A DNA stretch of 64,000 bases from Anaeromassilibacillus sp. An172 (GTDB lineage Bacteria; Bacillota; Clostridia; Oscillospirales; Acutalibacteraceae), in NCBI RefSeq assembly GCF_002160515.1, contig NZ_NFKS01000005.1:1-64000 (forward strand). Direction: 5' to 3'. This document shows, piece by piece, positions 45,429-53,937 of this stretch (positions are counted from its first letter, which is position 1; each line of letters starts with the position of its first letter). The notes beneath the pieces were generated by a model. The model did no database searches and had not been told where the DNA came from. It saw only the letters and a list, made by a program, of their open reading frames with translations. The translations under genes were made by a program, and so were the position numbers.

Positions 45429-46706
45429 TTATTTCTCGATTGCGTTCTCTCTTACGAGATCCATTGCCTTTTCTACTTTGATATCCTCAACAAGGCCATC
45501 CTTGCCGATGATTTCCTTAACCTTTTCTACATCCATTTTGTAGTTCTCTGCAAGCTTGTTGTACTCAGCCTCAATAGCCTCGTCATTAACTTCGATGTTC
45601 TCAAGCTCTGCAATCTTCTCAAGAGCAAGTCTGATCTTAACTCTCTTCTCAGCCTCTGGCTTGTACATATCCTCAAGACCCTTCATGTCCATGCCAACAT
45701 ATCTGAGGTATGTTTCCATATCCATGCCCTGTGAACGCAGACGCATGTCAAACTCTCTGATCATATCTCTTACCATGTTGTTGTACATAGCCTCAGGAAT
45801 TTCGCCCTGAACAAGCTCGATAAGCTTTTCAACAAGCTGATTTTCCTTGTGCTTGTCAGCCTCTTCAAGAAGGCGCTTGCCGATTGTTTCCTTAAGCTCT
45901 TCCTTGTACTCTTCAAGTGTTTCCTTCTCGCTTACATCCTTAACGAAATCATCGTTAACTTCCGGAAGCTCTTTTGTCTTTATCTCGTGGAGCTTAATCT
46001 TGAACTCTGCATCCTTGCCTGCGAGATCCTCTGCCTGATAGTCCTCTGGGAACTTAACGTTGATTGAGAACTCCTCATCAGTGTTGTGTCCGCAAATCTG
46101 CTCTTCAAAGCCTGGGATAAACTGGCCTGCGCCGAGCTTGAGGTTATAGTTTTCAGCCTTGCCGCCGTCGAAAGCTTCGCCGTCAACAAATCCCTCAAAG
46201 TCAATAACAACAACGTCGCCGTTCTCTGCAGCTCTGTTATCAACAGTTACCATTCTGCTGTTTCTGTCTCTAACCTTCTCAATCTCATCGTTGATGTGGT
46301 CCTCTGTAACCTCAGTTGACTTCTTCTTAAACTCGATTCCCTTGTAGCCTTCGATTGTGATTTCTGGCTCAACAATGATTGTAGCCTTGAATGTGAAGCC
46401 CTCGTCTCCTGCTTCAACAGCCTCCAAAGCGTCTACAGCAACAAGCTTAAGGTCTGCTTCTCTAACAGCTGCTTCGAGAGCCTCTGGATAGCACTCCTGC
46501 ATTGCATCATCATAGAAAACTTCTTTTCCGTACATTTTCTCGATAACAGCCTTAGGAGCCTTACCCTTACGGAATCCGTGTATGTTAATGTTTTTAACCT
46601 GCTTACGGTAAACCTTGTCGATTGCCTTTTTAAAAGCATCGCCGTCTACAGTAATCTCAAGTACATATGTGTTTGTATCAGTTTTATTGGTATTTTTTAA
46701 AGCCAT
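45429..46706 (-). CDS. tig: Trigger factor
   Basis: A ribosome-bound chaperone and peptidyl-prolyl isomerase of 425 residues that meets nascent chains at the exit tunnel. The ribosome-docking signature is GFRKGKAPKAVIEKMYG. The FKBP-type domain sits near residues 150-240, with a helical C-terminal cradle (about 250-425) rich in Glu and Lys. The ATG at 46706 has the correct eight-base spacing from AGGAGG; the one at 46712 is too close. A TATACT -10 box lies about 50 bases upstream, but its -35 is weak. It leads the tig-clpP-clpX-lon cluster. Confidence 0.96.
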   Translation of the reverse strand: MALKNTNKTDTNTYVLEITVDGDAFKKAIDKVYRKQVKNINIHGFRKGKAPKAVIEKMYGKEVFYDDAMQECYPEALEAAVREADLKLVAVDALEAVEAGDEGFTFKATIIVEPEITIEGYKGIEFKKKSTEVTEDHINDEIEKVRDRNSRMVTVDNRAAENGDVVVIDFEGFVDGEAFDGGKAENYNLKLGAGQFIPGFEEQICGHNTDEEFSINVKFPEDYQAEDLAGKDAEFKIKLHEIKTKELPEVNDDFVKDVSEKETLEEYKEELKETIGKRLLEEADKHKENQLVEKLIELVQGEIPEAMYNNMVRDMIREFDMRLRSQGMDMETYLRYVGMDMKGLEDMYKPEAEKRVKIRLALEKIAELENIEVNDEAIEAEYNKLAENYKMDVEKVKEIIGKDGLVEDIKVEKAMDLVRENAIEK

Positions 46707-46808
46707 TTTCATTTCCTCCTGTTTAACAACGCAATAACTATGTTAGTATAGCATATAAATAAGATTTTTGCTATAGTTTTTTTAATATTTTCAAGATTTT
46801 TTCACCGA

Positions 46809-47501
46809 TTATCTAACCAAAAACGGTGTAAAATTTATATTATCACAGGAAATCAGTCTAAATTCTATATCCCTGTAAATTCCGTTAACCGCATATCTCT
46901 TTGCCATGGAACCGTGCAGGTGTCCATAATAGCACTTTTTTATGCCGTTTTCAATGAGCAAATCTATAATGGGTGTACATTCCTTATCCCCGAAAACCGG
47001 CGGATAGTGGAAAAAAGCAACCATTTCCTTGCAGTCAAGCTTTTTAGCGCAGTCTATGGAAGTTTTCAATCTTCCAAGCTCTCTGTTTAAAACCTTTGTG
47101 TCCTCTTCGCTTTCAGGCTCAAGACACCAGCCTCTTGTTCCGCACAAAGCAAAATCACCGCAGGAATAACTGTTGTTGAAAAGTATATTGAGGGTTTTAA
47201 ATCCCATTTTTTCAATATACTCGTCCATTTTCTTTTTGGTTGCCCACCAGTAATCATGATTACCCTTTAGGATGATTTTTTTACCAGGAAGATTTTCAAG
47301 GAAGGTAAAATCCTTTTCACACTCTTCAAGCTTCATAGCCCAGGAAATATCTCCGGCAATCACCACAGTGTCATCCTCTTTTACCAGAAGACGCCAGTTT
47401 TTTTCAAGTCTTTCCACATAATCTGACCAGCCCTTAAAAATATCCATTGGCTTGTCAGTACCAATGGAAAGATGTGTGTCCGCAATAGCAAACAGTGACA
47501 T
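46809..47501 (-). CDS. Metallophosphoesterase
   Basis: A 230-residue calcineurin-like phosphoesterase. Metal-binding motifs are IADTHLS (D-x-H near residue 7), VVIAGDISWAM (GD), ILKGNHDYWW (GNH[DE]) and the later YGHLHGS (GH.H). All ligands are present. The substrate (nucleotide, phosphoprotein or sugar phosphate) cannot be told. The ATG at 47501 overlaps the thrC stop as TGATG, so it is translated with thrC. It is the last gene of that small unit before tig. Confidence 0.88.
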   Translation of the reverse strand: MSLFAIADTHLSIGTDKPMDIFKGWSDYVERLEKNWRLLVKEDDTVVIAGDISWAMKLEECEKDFTFLENLPGKKIILKGNHDYWWATKKKMDEYIEKMGFKTLNILFNNSYSCGDFALCGTRGWCLEPESEEDTKVLNRELGRLKTSIDCAKKLDCKEMVAFFHYPPVFGDKECTPIIDLLIENGIKKCYYGHLHGSMAKRYAVNGIYRDIEFRLISCDNINFTPFLVR

Positions 47502-49009
47502 CACTCTACACCAAGTACATTCAAAACGTAGCCTGCCATGTTTTCGGACTTAACCACGTCTTCAAAACGAACCTTCTTGTCCTTAATAGCCATAAGAGGC
47601 TTTGGAACCTGAGTGTTTGTAAGCTCTTTGAGCATGTCCACAATAGCGAAATCATCCTCAGGAAGATCCTTATTACCGGAAACTGCCTCCATAACAGCTC
47701 TTGAGAACTTGTATGGGCTTGCTGTTGATGCAAGAACGCAAGGAGTTTTATCGCCTGTCTCGTCAACAAACTTGCCGTAAACATTTACTGCAACCGCAGT
47801 ATGTGTGTCACAGAGGTAGTTGTTCTCCTTGTACATCTTACCGATTGTTTCCTTTGTTGCAGTATCGTCGCAGTAGCCGCCATAGAAAAGCTTTTGAATC
47901 TGAGATTTAACCTCATCGTCAACAGTGTACTTACCTGTTGTTTTAAGCTCTTTAATCCACTGAGCGGTCTTTACATCGTCGTTTCCGGAAAGCTTATAGA
48001 GAAGTCTTTCAAGGTTGCTGGAAACAAGAATATCCATAGACGGTGAAACTGTAGTGTAAAAATCACGGTTTTTGTCATAAACTCCGGTGTTGATAAAATC
48101 AGTAAGAACATTGTTGGAGTTTGAAGCACAGATAAACTTGTTTACAGGCATACCCATGCAGTAGCCGTAGTAAGCTGCAAGAATATTACCGAAATTACCT
48201 GTAGGAACAACAATATTTATCTTGTCACCCATAGCTATCTTACCACTGTTAACCATATCGCAGTAAGCTGAAATATAATAAACAATCTGAGGAAGCAGTC
48301 TGCCCCAGTTAATGGAGTTTGCGCTGCTGAAAAGCATATTGTTTTTATCAAGCTTTTCAATGATTTCCTCTGTTGTAAAAATCTTCTTAACGCCTGTCTG
48401 AGCATCGTCGAAGTTGCCCTCGATTGCGCAAACATTTACATTTGAACCCTCCTGGGTGTTCATCTGTTTTTTCTGCATAGGGCTTACGCCGTCAACAGGA
48501 TAGAAAACAATAATCTTTGTGTGGTCAACATCCTTAAAGCCTTCCAAAGCGGCTTTACCTGTGTCACCGGAAGTCGCAACGAGGATAACTGCGTCCTTAC
48601 CGTCGCCTGTTTTCTGCAAAGATTTTGTAAGGAGATGAGGAAGAATCTGCAAAGCCATATCCTTAAAAGCGGATGTAGGGCCATGCCAAAGCTCCAAAAT
48701 ATTCATCTCTTTGCCGTCAAAGGTTTCTGCCTTGAGAGGAGCAGGATTGTCGCTCTCAAATTTTTCTGCTGTATAGGCGCTGTCAACACACTGAGCAATT
48801 TCTTCAGCAGTAAAATCGCTGAGGAAATCTCCTAAAATCTTTTTTGCTCTTTCGTTGTAGCTCATTTTGCAGAGATTTTCAAACACACTTTTGTCATATG
48901 CAGGAAAATCACAAGGTACAAAAAGTCCGCCCTCGCTTGAGATGCCCTGTGCAATGGCACGAGCTGCAGAAACGACTTCTTTTTTATTTTCTGTGCTGTT
49001 ATATAACAT
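47501..49009 (-). CDS. thrC: Threonine synthase
   Basis: Converts O-phosphohomoserine to threonine with PLP. The enzyme has 502 residues from the ATG at 49009, which has AGGATGG in its leader; the frame extends to 49066 without support. It belongs to the longer type: LWHGPTSAFKDMALQ holds the PLP Lys, ATSGDTGKAALEGF binds phosphate, and VPTGNFGNILAAYYG follows. It has a strong promoter. With asd at 15 kb this supplies aspartate-family amino acids; homoserine genes are not in the window. Confidence 0.95.
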   Translation of the reverse strand: MLYNSTENKKEVVSAARAIAQGISSEGGLFVPCDFPAYDKSVFENLCKMSYNERAKKILGDFLSDFTAEEIAQCVDSAYTAEKFESDNPAPLKAETFDGKEMNILELWHGPTSAFKDMALQILPHLLTKSLQKTGDGKDAVILVATSGDTGKAALEGFKDVDHTKIIVFYPVDGVSPMQKKQMNTQEGSNVNVCAIEGNFDDAQTGVKKIFTTEEIIEKLDKNNMLFSSANSINWGRLLPQIVYYISAYCDMVNSGKIAMGDKINIVVPTGNFGNILAAYYGYCMGMPVNKFICASNSNNVLTDFINTGVYDKNRDFYTTVSPSMDILVSSNLERLLYKLSGNDDVKTAQWIKELKTTGKYTVDDEVKSQIQKLFYGGYCDDTATKETIGKMYKENNYLCDTHTAVAVNVYGKFVDETGDKTPCVLASTASPYKFSRAVMEAVSGNKDLPEDDFAIVDMLKELTNTQVPKPLMAIKDKKVRFEDVVKSENMAGYVLNVLGVE

Positions 49010-49054
49010 AAAACCATCCTTTCGGGTTCTTTTACAGTTTCTATACAAGATAAC

Positions 49055-49083
49055 ATTGTACACCATAGAGCGCTAAATGTCAA
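49055..49083 (-). promoter_or_regulatory. Promoter of thrC
   Basis: TTGACA (49078-49083) and TACAAT (49055-49060) on the minus strand have a 17-base spacer, near consensus. The -35 lies inside the 3' end of the dipeptidase gene upstream. Confidence 0.78.
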
Positions 49084-50062
49084 AGTTTTCAAAAAAATTA
49101 TAGGCATTTTCAAAGAAAAGTTTTGAAACCAGCCTTTCGCTGTAGTTATGTTTCAGGAAAAGCTCGTAAAGATTTTCCATACTTTCAATCCCGGTAATGC
49201 CCTTTGGCATATCTGTTCCGTCAAAATCAGAGCCAATGCACAGGTGATTTTCTCCCCCTAAAGAGAGGAAATGTTCTGTGTGTCTTAGAATGTCTTCGAT
49301 TACCGATTTCTCAGGATTGTAGTTTAAAAAGCTTCGGCAAAAATTAAGACCAACAACTCCGTCCTTTTGACATATTATTTTAAATTGTTCGTCGGTAATA
49401 TTTCTGGGATTATCGGTTATTTTTCTCGAATTACTGTGACTTGCGGCAATAGGAGCCGTTGAAATCTGAGCAGCCTCATAAAATAACTTATCGGAGCTGT
49501 GGGACACATCCACCACTATCCCCAATCGGTTCATTTCCCTTATAACATCTTTTCCAAGGGGTGTAAGTCCTGAATCCCTCTCCGCCTTTACGCCGCTTCC
49601 CAAAGAATTCTCACCATTCCATGTGAGAGTTATCATATTCACGCCGCAGTTTTTAAGAGCAGTTAAGTCATCAATATTTTTTATAAGTCTGCCGTTTTCC
49701 AAAGTAAAAATAACACCATGCTTCTTGTTTTCAGCTACAGACTTTAAATCGGAAAAATCACGGCAAACTGTCATATGATTTTCTTCACACTCTTTTTTAA
49801 GCTTCAGATATGCTTTATCAAACAGCTTTTTACCGTAGTCGTCAGTTACATCATCTGGAATCCAAACAGCCATACACTGAATCCACGGACAATACTTTTT
49901 ACCTCTGTCAAAGGAAAGCTGAAAAGGCGGAAGCTCATCCCCCTCAAACAAAACCCCCTGAGAAAAACTGTTTTTCTGAGGTTTATAAAAGTTTTCGTTC
50001 AGTGTTTTATTTTCTGTAACAGCCCTGTACAGGGTGTCGCAGTGTAAATCAAAAAATCGCAT
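49073..50062 (-). CDS. Membrane dipeptidase-like metalloenzyme (M19)
   Basis: A 329-residue binuclear zinc dipeptidase of the renal dipeptidase family that hydrolyses dipeptides, often those with D-residues. Motifs include FDLHCDTLYR (the HxD zinc ligands), TLTWNGEN, VVDVSHSSDKLFYEA and IAASHSNSRKI. The GSDFDGTDMPKGI motif lies near the C-terminus. The ATG at 50062 follows GCAGGT and overlaps the yraN end by 14 bases. There is no signal peptide, so despite the name it should be cytoplasmic. Confidence 0.93.
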   Translation of the reverse strand: MRFFDLHCDTLYRAVTENKTLNENFYKPQKNSFSQGVLFEGDELPPFQLSFDRGKKYCPWIQCMAVWIPDDVTDDYGKKLFDKAYLKLKKECEENHMTVCRDFSDLKSVAENKKHGVIFTLENGRLIKNIDDLTALKNCGVNMITLTWNGENSLGSGVKAERDSGLTPLGKDVIREMNRLGIVVDVSHSSDKLFYEAAQISTAPIAASHSNSRKITDNPRNITDEQFKIICQKDGVVGLNFCRSFLNYNPEKSVIEDILRHTEHFLSLGGENHLCIGSDFDGTDMPKGITGIESMENLYELFLKHNYSERLVSKLFFENAYNFFENFDI

Positions 50063-50465
50063 AGTCAGACCTGCTTCCAAAAGCGTTCTTTATATGGTTT
50101 ATCTCATAATTTTTTAGTTTTTCGTCGGTGTACACCTCTATGATATCATATCTCATTGGAGGCTTTATATTTTTACCTGCTAAATAACAGCAGGAAGCTT
50201 TCATTATTTTCTGTTGTTTTTTGAAGTTAACCGATACACAGGCAGGAATAACAGACCCCAGCTTTCGTGTTTTAACCTCTACAAAAACATAGGTTTTTTC
50301 ATCCCTGGCTATTATATCTATTTCGGCAAATTTCAGGCGATAATTTCTTTCAACAATCTTGTAGCCTTTCTTTTTAAGGTATTTGCAGGCCTTATCTTCC
50401 CCGAATTTTCCCTTATCAAGATGATTTATTTCCTTACTGCCAAATATATTCAAAAAGCTTCCCAC
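50049..50465 (-). CDS. yraN: YraN family (UPF0102) endonuclease-like protein
   Basis: A 138-residue member of UPF0102, which has a restriction-endonuclease-like fold of uncertain role. It shows GKFGEDKACKYLKKKGYKIVERNYR, the core FAEIDIIARDEKTYVFVEVKTRK (with the E-x-D and E-x-K acidic/Lys residues of a PD-(D/E)XK site) and NPxxR-like later positions. The start is GTG at 50465, with only a weak GGTGAA site. It follows rnhB by 12 bases, a common rnhB-yraN pairing. Confidence 0.9.
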   Translation of the reverse strand: MGSFLNIFGSKEINHLDKGKFGEDKACKYLKKKGYKIVERNYRLKFAEIDIIARDEKTYVFVEVKTRKLGSVIPACVSVNFKKQQKIMKASCCYLAGKNIKPPMRYDIIEVYTDEKLKNYEINHIKNAFGSRSDYAIF

Positions 50466-50477
50466 TATTTCACCACA

Positions 50478-51077
50478 TCATTTCAGTATTTTCTTCAAAA
50501 AGCTGGGTCTGTGAACTTCACAAGGGCCGTATTTTTTTAATGCTTCAACATGAACTTTTGTGCCGTAGCCCTTGTGCTTTTCAAATCCGTACTGAGGATA
50601 ATCAACTGCATACTGACGCAAAATTCTGTCCCTTGAAACCTTTGCAAGTATTGAAGCTGCGGCAACCGACATAGACTTTGCGTCGCCTTTCACCACTGCT
50701 TCGCAGTCTATTTCCAATGGCGGTTTTCTGTTTCCGTCTATGATGGCAAAATCCACGGGATTTTTAAGTTCTTCAACCGCTCTTTTCATGGCGAGCATTG
50801 CGGCATTTAAAATGTTTATTTCTTCAATCTCTTCAACCGTTGCAAAAGCTATAGACCAGTCAAGAGCCTGCTCTGTTATAACGTCGAAAAGAGCTTCCCT
50901 TTTCTTTTCGGTAAGCTTTTTGGAGTCGTTTACACCCTCAAGAATAAGTCCTTTAGGCAAAACAACAGCGGCGGCACATACAGGTCCCGCTAAAGGGCCT
51001 CTTCCCGCTTCATCCACTCCGCACACAAGGTTATATCCCTTTTCGTACGCTGTATTTTCATAATAAAGCCAATCCAT
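50478..51077 (-). CDS. rnhB: Ribonuclease HII
   Basis: Cuts RNA in RNA-DNA hybrids and removes single ribonucleotides. The 199-residue enzyme has VCGVDEAGRGPLAGPV with the first Asp-Glu, AIIDGNRKPP, and the later SILAKVSRDRIL and GYGTKVHVEAL motifs. The ATG at 51077 gives the usual length; the upstream frame overlaps the rbgA end. It starts 7 bases after rbgA, matching the conserved rbgA-rnhB order in Firmicutes. Confidence 0.95.
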   Translation of the reverse strand: MDWLYYENTAYEKGYNLVCGVDEAGRGPLAGPVCAAAVVLPKGLILEGVNDSKKLTEKKREALFDVITEQALDWSIAFATVEEIEEINILNAAMLAMKRAVEELKNPVDFAIIDGNRKPPLEIDCEAVVKGDAKSMSVAAASILAKVSRDRILRQYAVDYPQYGFEKHKGYGTKVHVEALKKYGPCEVHRPSFLKKILK

Positions 51078-51084
51078 TTTAACC

Positions 51085-51957
51085 TCACATATTCTCAGAA
51101 AGCTCAAGTGTTATTCTGCCAAGCTTTGCCCCTCTGAACTCATCCAAAACCATTGATGCGGCACGCTCTGTGTCTGCTTCTCCTCCGGATATAAGCATTC
51201 CTCTTTTTCTTGCCACAACCTCCAGCAGCTCATAGCCCTGCATATTTTTGTAATCAACCTCTGCAAGCTTCAGTCTTTCAACAAACTGAGGTGTGCTTTT
51301 CACTGAAAGAAACTCCAAAAGACGGGAAGCAAGCTGCTCTGTATCCACAATTTCATCCTTAACAGAGCCCATAAACGCAAGGTGTTCTCCAACTACCTTA
51401 TCGTCAAATTTTGGCCACAAAACTCCCGGGGTGTCGAGAAGTTCAAAGCCCTTTGCTACTGTAAACCACTGATTACCTCTTGTAACGCCCGGTCTGTCTT
51501 CTACCTTAGCTCTGTTTTGCTTTGCAATTCTGTTTATAAATGAAGATTTTCCAACATTCGGAACTCCAACAACCATAACTCTTATGCTTCTGTTTACCAT
51601 TCCTTTATTTTTCCATGCGGCAATTCTTTCTGCAAGAACCTCTTTAACTGCCGGTATAAACTTGTTAAGTCCCTTTCCGCTTTTACAGTCAACAGGAATA
51701 GCCACTATTTTATTGGCTTTAAAATATTCAATCCATCTTGCAGTTGCATTGGGGTCAGCCATATCACACTTATTTAAAAGCACAACACGTGGTTTTGAGC
51801 CGACGATTTCAGCCAAATCCGGATTTCTGCTGCTTACAGGTATTCTTGCGTCGATAATCTCTGCAACTGCGTCAACCAGCTTCAGAGATGACTGTATTTT
51901 TCTTTTGGTTTTGGTCATATGACCCGGAAACCATTGTATATTTTGAATTTCGCTCAT
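51085..51957 (-). CDS. rbgA: Ribosome biogenesis GTPase YlqF/RbgA
   Basis: A 290-residue circularly permuted GTPase required for a late step of 50S assembly. In order, LNKCDMAD (G4, about residue 57) precedes VVGVPNVGKSSFIN (G1, about 133), RPGVTRGNQWF and LLDTPGVLWPK (G3). The N-terminus (IQWFPGHMTKTKRKI) is diagnostic. A C-terminal helical ANTAR-like domain follows. It heads the rbgA-rnhB-yraN unit and is separated from lepB by a terminator. Confidence 0.96.
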   Translation of the reverse strand: MSEIQNIQWFPGHMTKTKRKIQSSLKLVDAVAEIIDARIPVSSRNPDLAEIVGSKPRVVLLNKCDMADPNATARWIEYFKANKIVAIPVDCKSGKGLNKFIPAVKEVLAERIAAWKNKGMVNRSIRVMVVGVPNVGKSSFINRIAKQNRAKVEDRPGVTRGNQWFTVAKGFELLDTPGVLWPKFDDKVVGEHLAFMGSVKDEIVDTEQLASRLLEFLSVKSTPQFVERLKLAEVDYKNMQGYELLEVVARKRGMLISGGEADTERAASMVLDEFRGAKLGRITLELSENM

Positions 51958-51988
51958 AACTTTCCTTTCAAATCTACATATAAAATTT

Positions 51989-52017
51989 GAAACGGCTTTA
52001 ATAAATAAAACCGTTTC
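51989..52017 (-). terminator. Terminator of the first lepB gene
   Basis: GAAACGGCTTTA (51989-52000) and TAAAACCGTTTC (52006-52017) pair over 12 bases with one G-T pair around a 5-base loop. It lies 20 bases after the stop and before rbgA. Confidence 0.75.
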
Positions 52018-52037
52018 ATCCTAATCAATTTTAAATT

Positions 52038-52670
52038 TTAACCTATAACTGAAATTCTGTCAAATGGATAAACTAAAAACTGAGCTTTACCGATGATGTC
52101 GCTTTCATGTACAAGGCCGACAGCCTGGTGTCTACTGTCAACAGAAGTTTCTCTGTTGTCGCCCATAACAAAAACGTAACCGTCCGGAATTGTGGAAGGC
52201 ACGTCCCACTCAATTCCTGTTGTTGTTTCGCCCTTTACATAAGGCTCGTCTATTATTTTACCATCTACCAAAACTCTGTTTTTATCTTCCTCGATAGAAA
52301 TACTCTGACCGCCCACGGCAATTACCCTGGCAATCAAAGCTGTACTTTCTCCGGATTCGTTGTCGGCATTTATAACAACAACATCTCCCTGCTGTGGCGT
52401 ATACAAGAAATTTGTGAGGATAATGGTGTCATTTTCAGCCAAAGTATCCTCCATAGAATCGCCCACTACAGTGACCGGACGGAAAAAGAATACAAGCAGA
52501 ACCACGATTAAAATAACACAGATAACCAAACAGCGTATCCATCCAAACAAACCGCTTACGAAACCTCTTTTGTGAAGCACAACGGTTTCCATAGCATCAT
52601 CGTTGTTTGCAGTACCCATATAGCTATGTTGTGTATAATCAAAATTATCATCGTATTTGTATCTGCCCAT
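52038..52670 (-). CDS. lepB: Signal peptidase I homologue lacking the catalytic lysine
   Basis: A 210-residue S26 family protein with a single membrane helix (about 46-64). The catalytic Ser is present (VVGDSMEDTL, Ser72), as are the conserved QGDVVVI box and the C-terminal GYVFVMGDNRETSVDSR box. At the position of the general-base Lys (KRVIG in other enzymes) the codon GCC encodes Ala114 (LIARVIAVGG). Sequence on both sides aligns without gaps. The N-terminal 45-residue cytoplasmic extension is Asp/Tyr-rich. It has its own promoter. A full-residue copy lies just upstream, so this one may be inactive or work differently. Its activity is an open question. Confidence 0.9.
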   Translation of the reverse strand: MGRYKYDDNFDYTQHSYMGTANNDDAMETVVLHKRGFVSGLFGWIRCLVICVILIVVLLVFFFRPVTVVGDSMEDTLAENDTIILTNFLYTPQQGDVVVINADNESGESTALIARVIAVGGQSISIEEDKNRVLVDGKIIDEPYVKGETTTGIEWDVPSTIPDGYVFVMGDNRETSVDSRHQAVGLVHESDIIGKAQFLVYPFDRISVIG

Positions 52671-52697
52671 CTGATCTCCTCCTTTTTAATATAAAGG

Positions 52698-52725
52698 CTC
52701 TTATCTATTATAAAACAGATAAGAG
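52698..52725 (-). promoter_or_regulatory. Inverted repeat over the lepB promoter
   Basis: CTCTTATCT (52698-52706) and AGATAAGAG (52717-52725) form a perfect 9-base pair flanking the -10 box. It can act as an operator on DNA or, in transcripts arriving from the upstream lepB, as a hairpin; the latter would have a weak T-run. Confidence 0.5.
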
Positions 52726-52735
52726 TCTGTTACAA
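52707..52735 (-). promoter_or_regulatory. Promoter of the first lepB gene
   Basis: TTGTAA (52730-52735) and TATAAT (52707-52712) on the minus strand have a 17-base spacer. The transcript would start near 52700 and its leader includes AGGAGG. Confidence 0.72.
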
Positions 52736-52750
52736 TAGCTTTTAGATTTT

Positions 52751-53329
52751 TTACTCAATAAATCCAAATCTGTCAAAAGGAAATACCACAAAAACGGCTT
52801 TTCCAACGATATCATCAACATTTACAAGACCTATATCCTTATATCTGCTGTCCATGGATATATATCTGTTATCACCCATAACAAAAACATATCCTTCCGG
52901 AATTACCTCAGGGATTTCTGCTGTTCCCTCAATAGTTTCACTGGAAATATAAGGTTCATCAAGAACCTTTCCGTCAACAATAACCTGCTGATTTTCAAAA
53001 TCAATTTCCAAGGTTTGACCTTCAGTAGCAATAACTCTCTTAACTATGGGCTTTGAATAACCATCTTCGGATTTACCCACAACAATAACATCGCCGTCTT
53101 TTGGCTGATATCCCATCTTGGTTACAATGATTTTATCTCCGCTTTCCAAGGTGTGCTGCATAGAGCGTCCGTCAACAATAACCATTGTAAAAACAAATGT
53201 AATTATCAGTATCAAAATAGACGCAGAAATTAAAACAGAACGCAAAATATCGTACACTCCGGCAACTCCGGAATTATCTAATGGTTCTATTGTTGAGTAA
53301 ATCTCGTCATTTTTTTTACTTTTTTTCAT
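52751..53329 (-). CDS. lepB: Signal peptidase I
   Basis: Cleaves signal peptides from exported proteins at the outer face of the membrane. The 192-residue enzyme has one membrane helix (about 31-50), the catalytic Ser56 in VDGRSMQHTL, the general-base Lys97 in PIVKRVIATEGQ, and the GYVFVMGDNRYISMDSR box. ATG at 53329 has a closer ribosome site than one three codons earlier. It lies between rplS and the second lepB; paired lepB genes after rplS are common in Clostridia. Confidence 0.94.
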   Translation of the reverse strand: MKKSKKNDEIYSTIEPLDNSGVAGVYDILRSVLISASILILIITFVFTMVIVDGRSMQHTLESGDKIIVTKMGYQPKDGDVIVVGKSEDGYSKPIVKRVIATEGQTLEIDFENQQVIVDGKVLDEPYISSETIEGTAEIPEVIPEGYVFVMGDNRYISMDSRYKDIGLVNVDDIVGKAVFVVFPFDRFGFIE

Positions 53330-53368
53330 GAGTACCACTTCTTTAAAAAAATTAAGCTAAAAAAGCAA

Positions 53369-53395
53369 AAAGGGACGGGTAAGACCGCCCCTTCC
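53369..53395 (-). terminator. Terminator of rplS
   Basis: AAGGGGCGG pairs with CCGTCCCTT on the minus strand (near 53386-53394 with 53370-53378, one G-T pair), followed by TTTTT. It lies just after the rplS stop. Confidence 0.8.
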
Positions 53396-53403
53396 AGTAG
53401 GTT

Positions 53404-53751
53404 TTACTTACGGATTTCTTCCTTAACCTTAGCAGCCTTACCAACTCTGTCACGAAGATAGTACAGCTTGCTTCTTCTAACTTTACCGTGTCTAACAACC
53501 TGAATGTCCTTTACGTTTGGTGAATGTACAGGGAATACTCTCTCTACACCAACACCGTAAGAAACACGACGAACAGTAAATGTTTCAGCAACACCGCTGC
53601 CCTTTCTTGCAATAACAGTGCCTTCAAACATCTGAATTCTTTCTCTTTCGCCTTCACGGATATTAACTGAAATCTTTACAGTATCACCGATTGAAAACTC
53701 AGGGATTTCACTTTTTACAGAACTAGCTGCAATTGTCTTTAATGCGTCCAT
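53404..53751 (-). CDS. rplS: 50S ribosomal protein L19
   Basis: A 115-residue protein at the 30S-50S interface. It has the family motifs [28 protein letters not shown], the [18 protein letters not shown] region and the C-terminal [21 protein letters not shown]. The start ATG at 53751 is six bases after AGGAGG and gives the standard length; two earlier in-frame ATGs (53757 and 53778) lie on or before that site. It has a strong promoter and a structured leader. Confidence 0.97.
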   Translation of the reverse strand: MDALKTIAASSVKSEIPEFSIGDTVKISVNIREGERERIQMFEGTVIARKGSGVAETFTVRRVSYGVGVERVFPVHSPNVKDIQVVRHGKVRRSKLYYLRDRVGKAAKVKEEIRK

Positions 53752-53870
53752 AAACATCCTCCTAATATTTTCAGACATTCGTACCCCTTTGGGCAGAGGA
53801 CTGTCCGCTTCAAAATGACGGCTTTCGCCGTTATTTGAACCCCATCACAAAACGTGACGGTTTCAAACGC
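53752..53870 (-). ncRNA. Structured 5' leader of rplS
   Basis: About 118 bases between the promoter and the L19 start can fold. A tight hairpin ACGGC-GAAA-GCCGT with a GNRA-type loop lies inside a TTCAAAT/ATTTTGAA pairing. A second imperfect stem (GAAACCGTCAC with GTGATGGGGTTC) precedes it, and a GGAC/GTCC element follows. Such leaders can mediate autoregulation by ribosomal proteins, and an L19 leader family is known in Firmicutes. Whether this matches it could not be tested. Confidence 0.45.
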
Positions 53871-53876
53871 TCTAAA

Positions 53877-53905
53877 ATAATACCATATAATCAGACTTTT
53901 TTCAA
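53877..53905 (-). promoter_or_regulatory. Promoter of rplS
   Basis: TTGAAA (53900-53905) and TATTAT (53877-53882) on the minus strand are 17 bases apart. Transcription would start near 53870. Confidence 0.78.
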
Positions 53906-53937
53906 GTCTTTCAGGGCATTTTTTTAATATATTTCTG

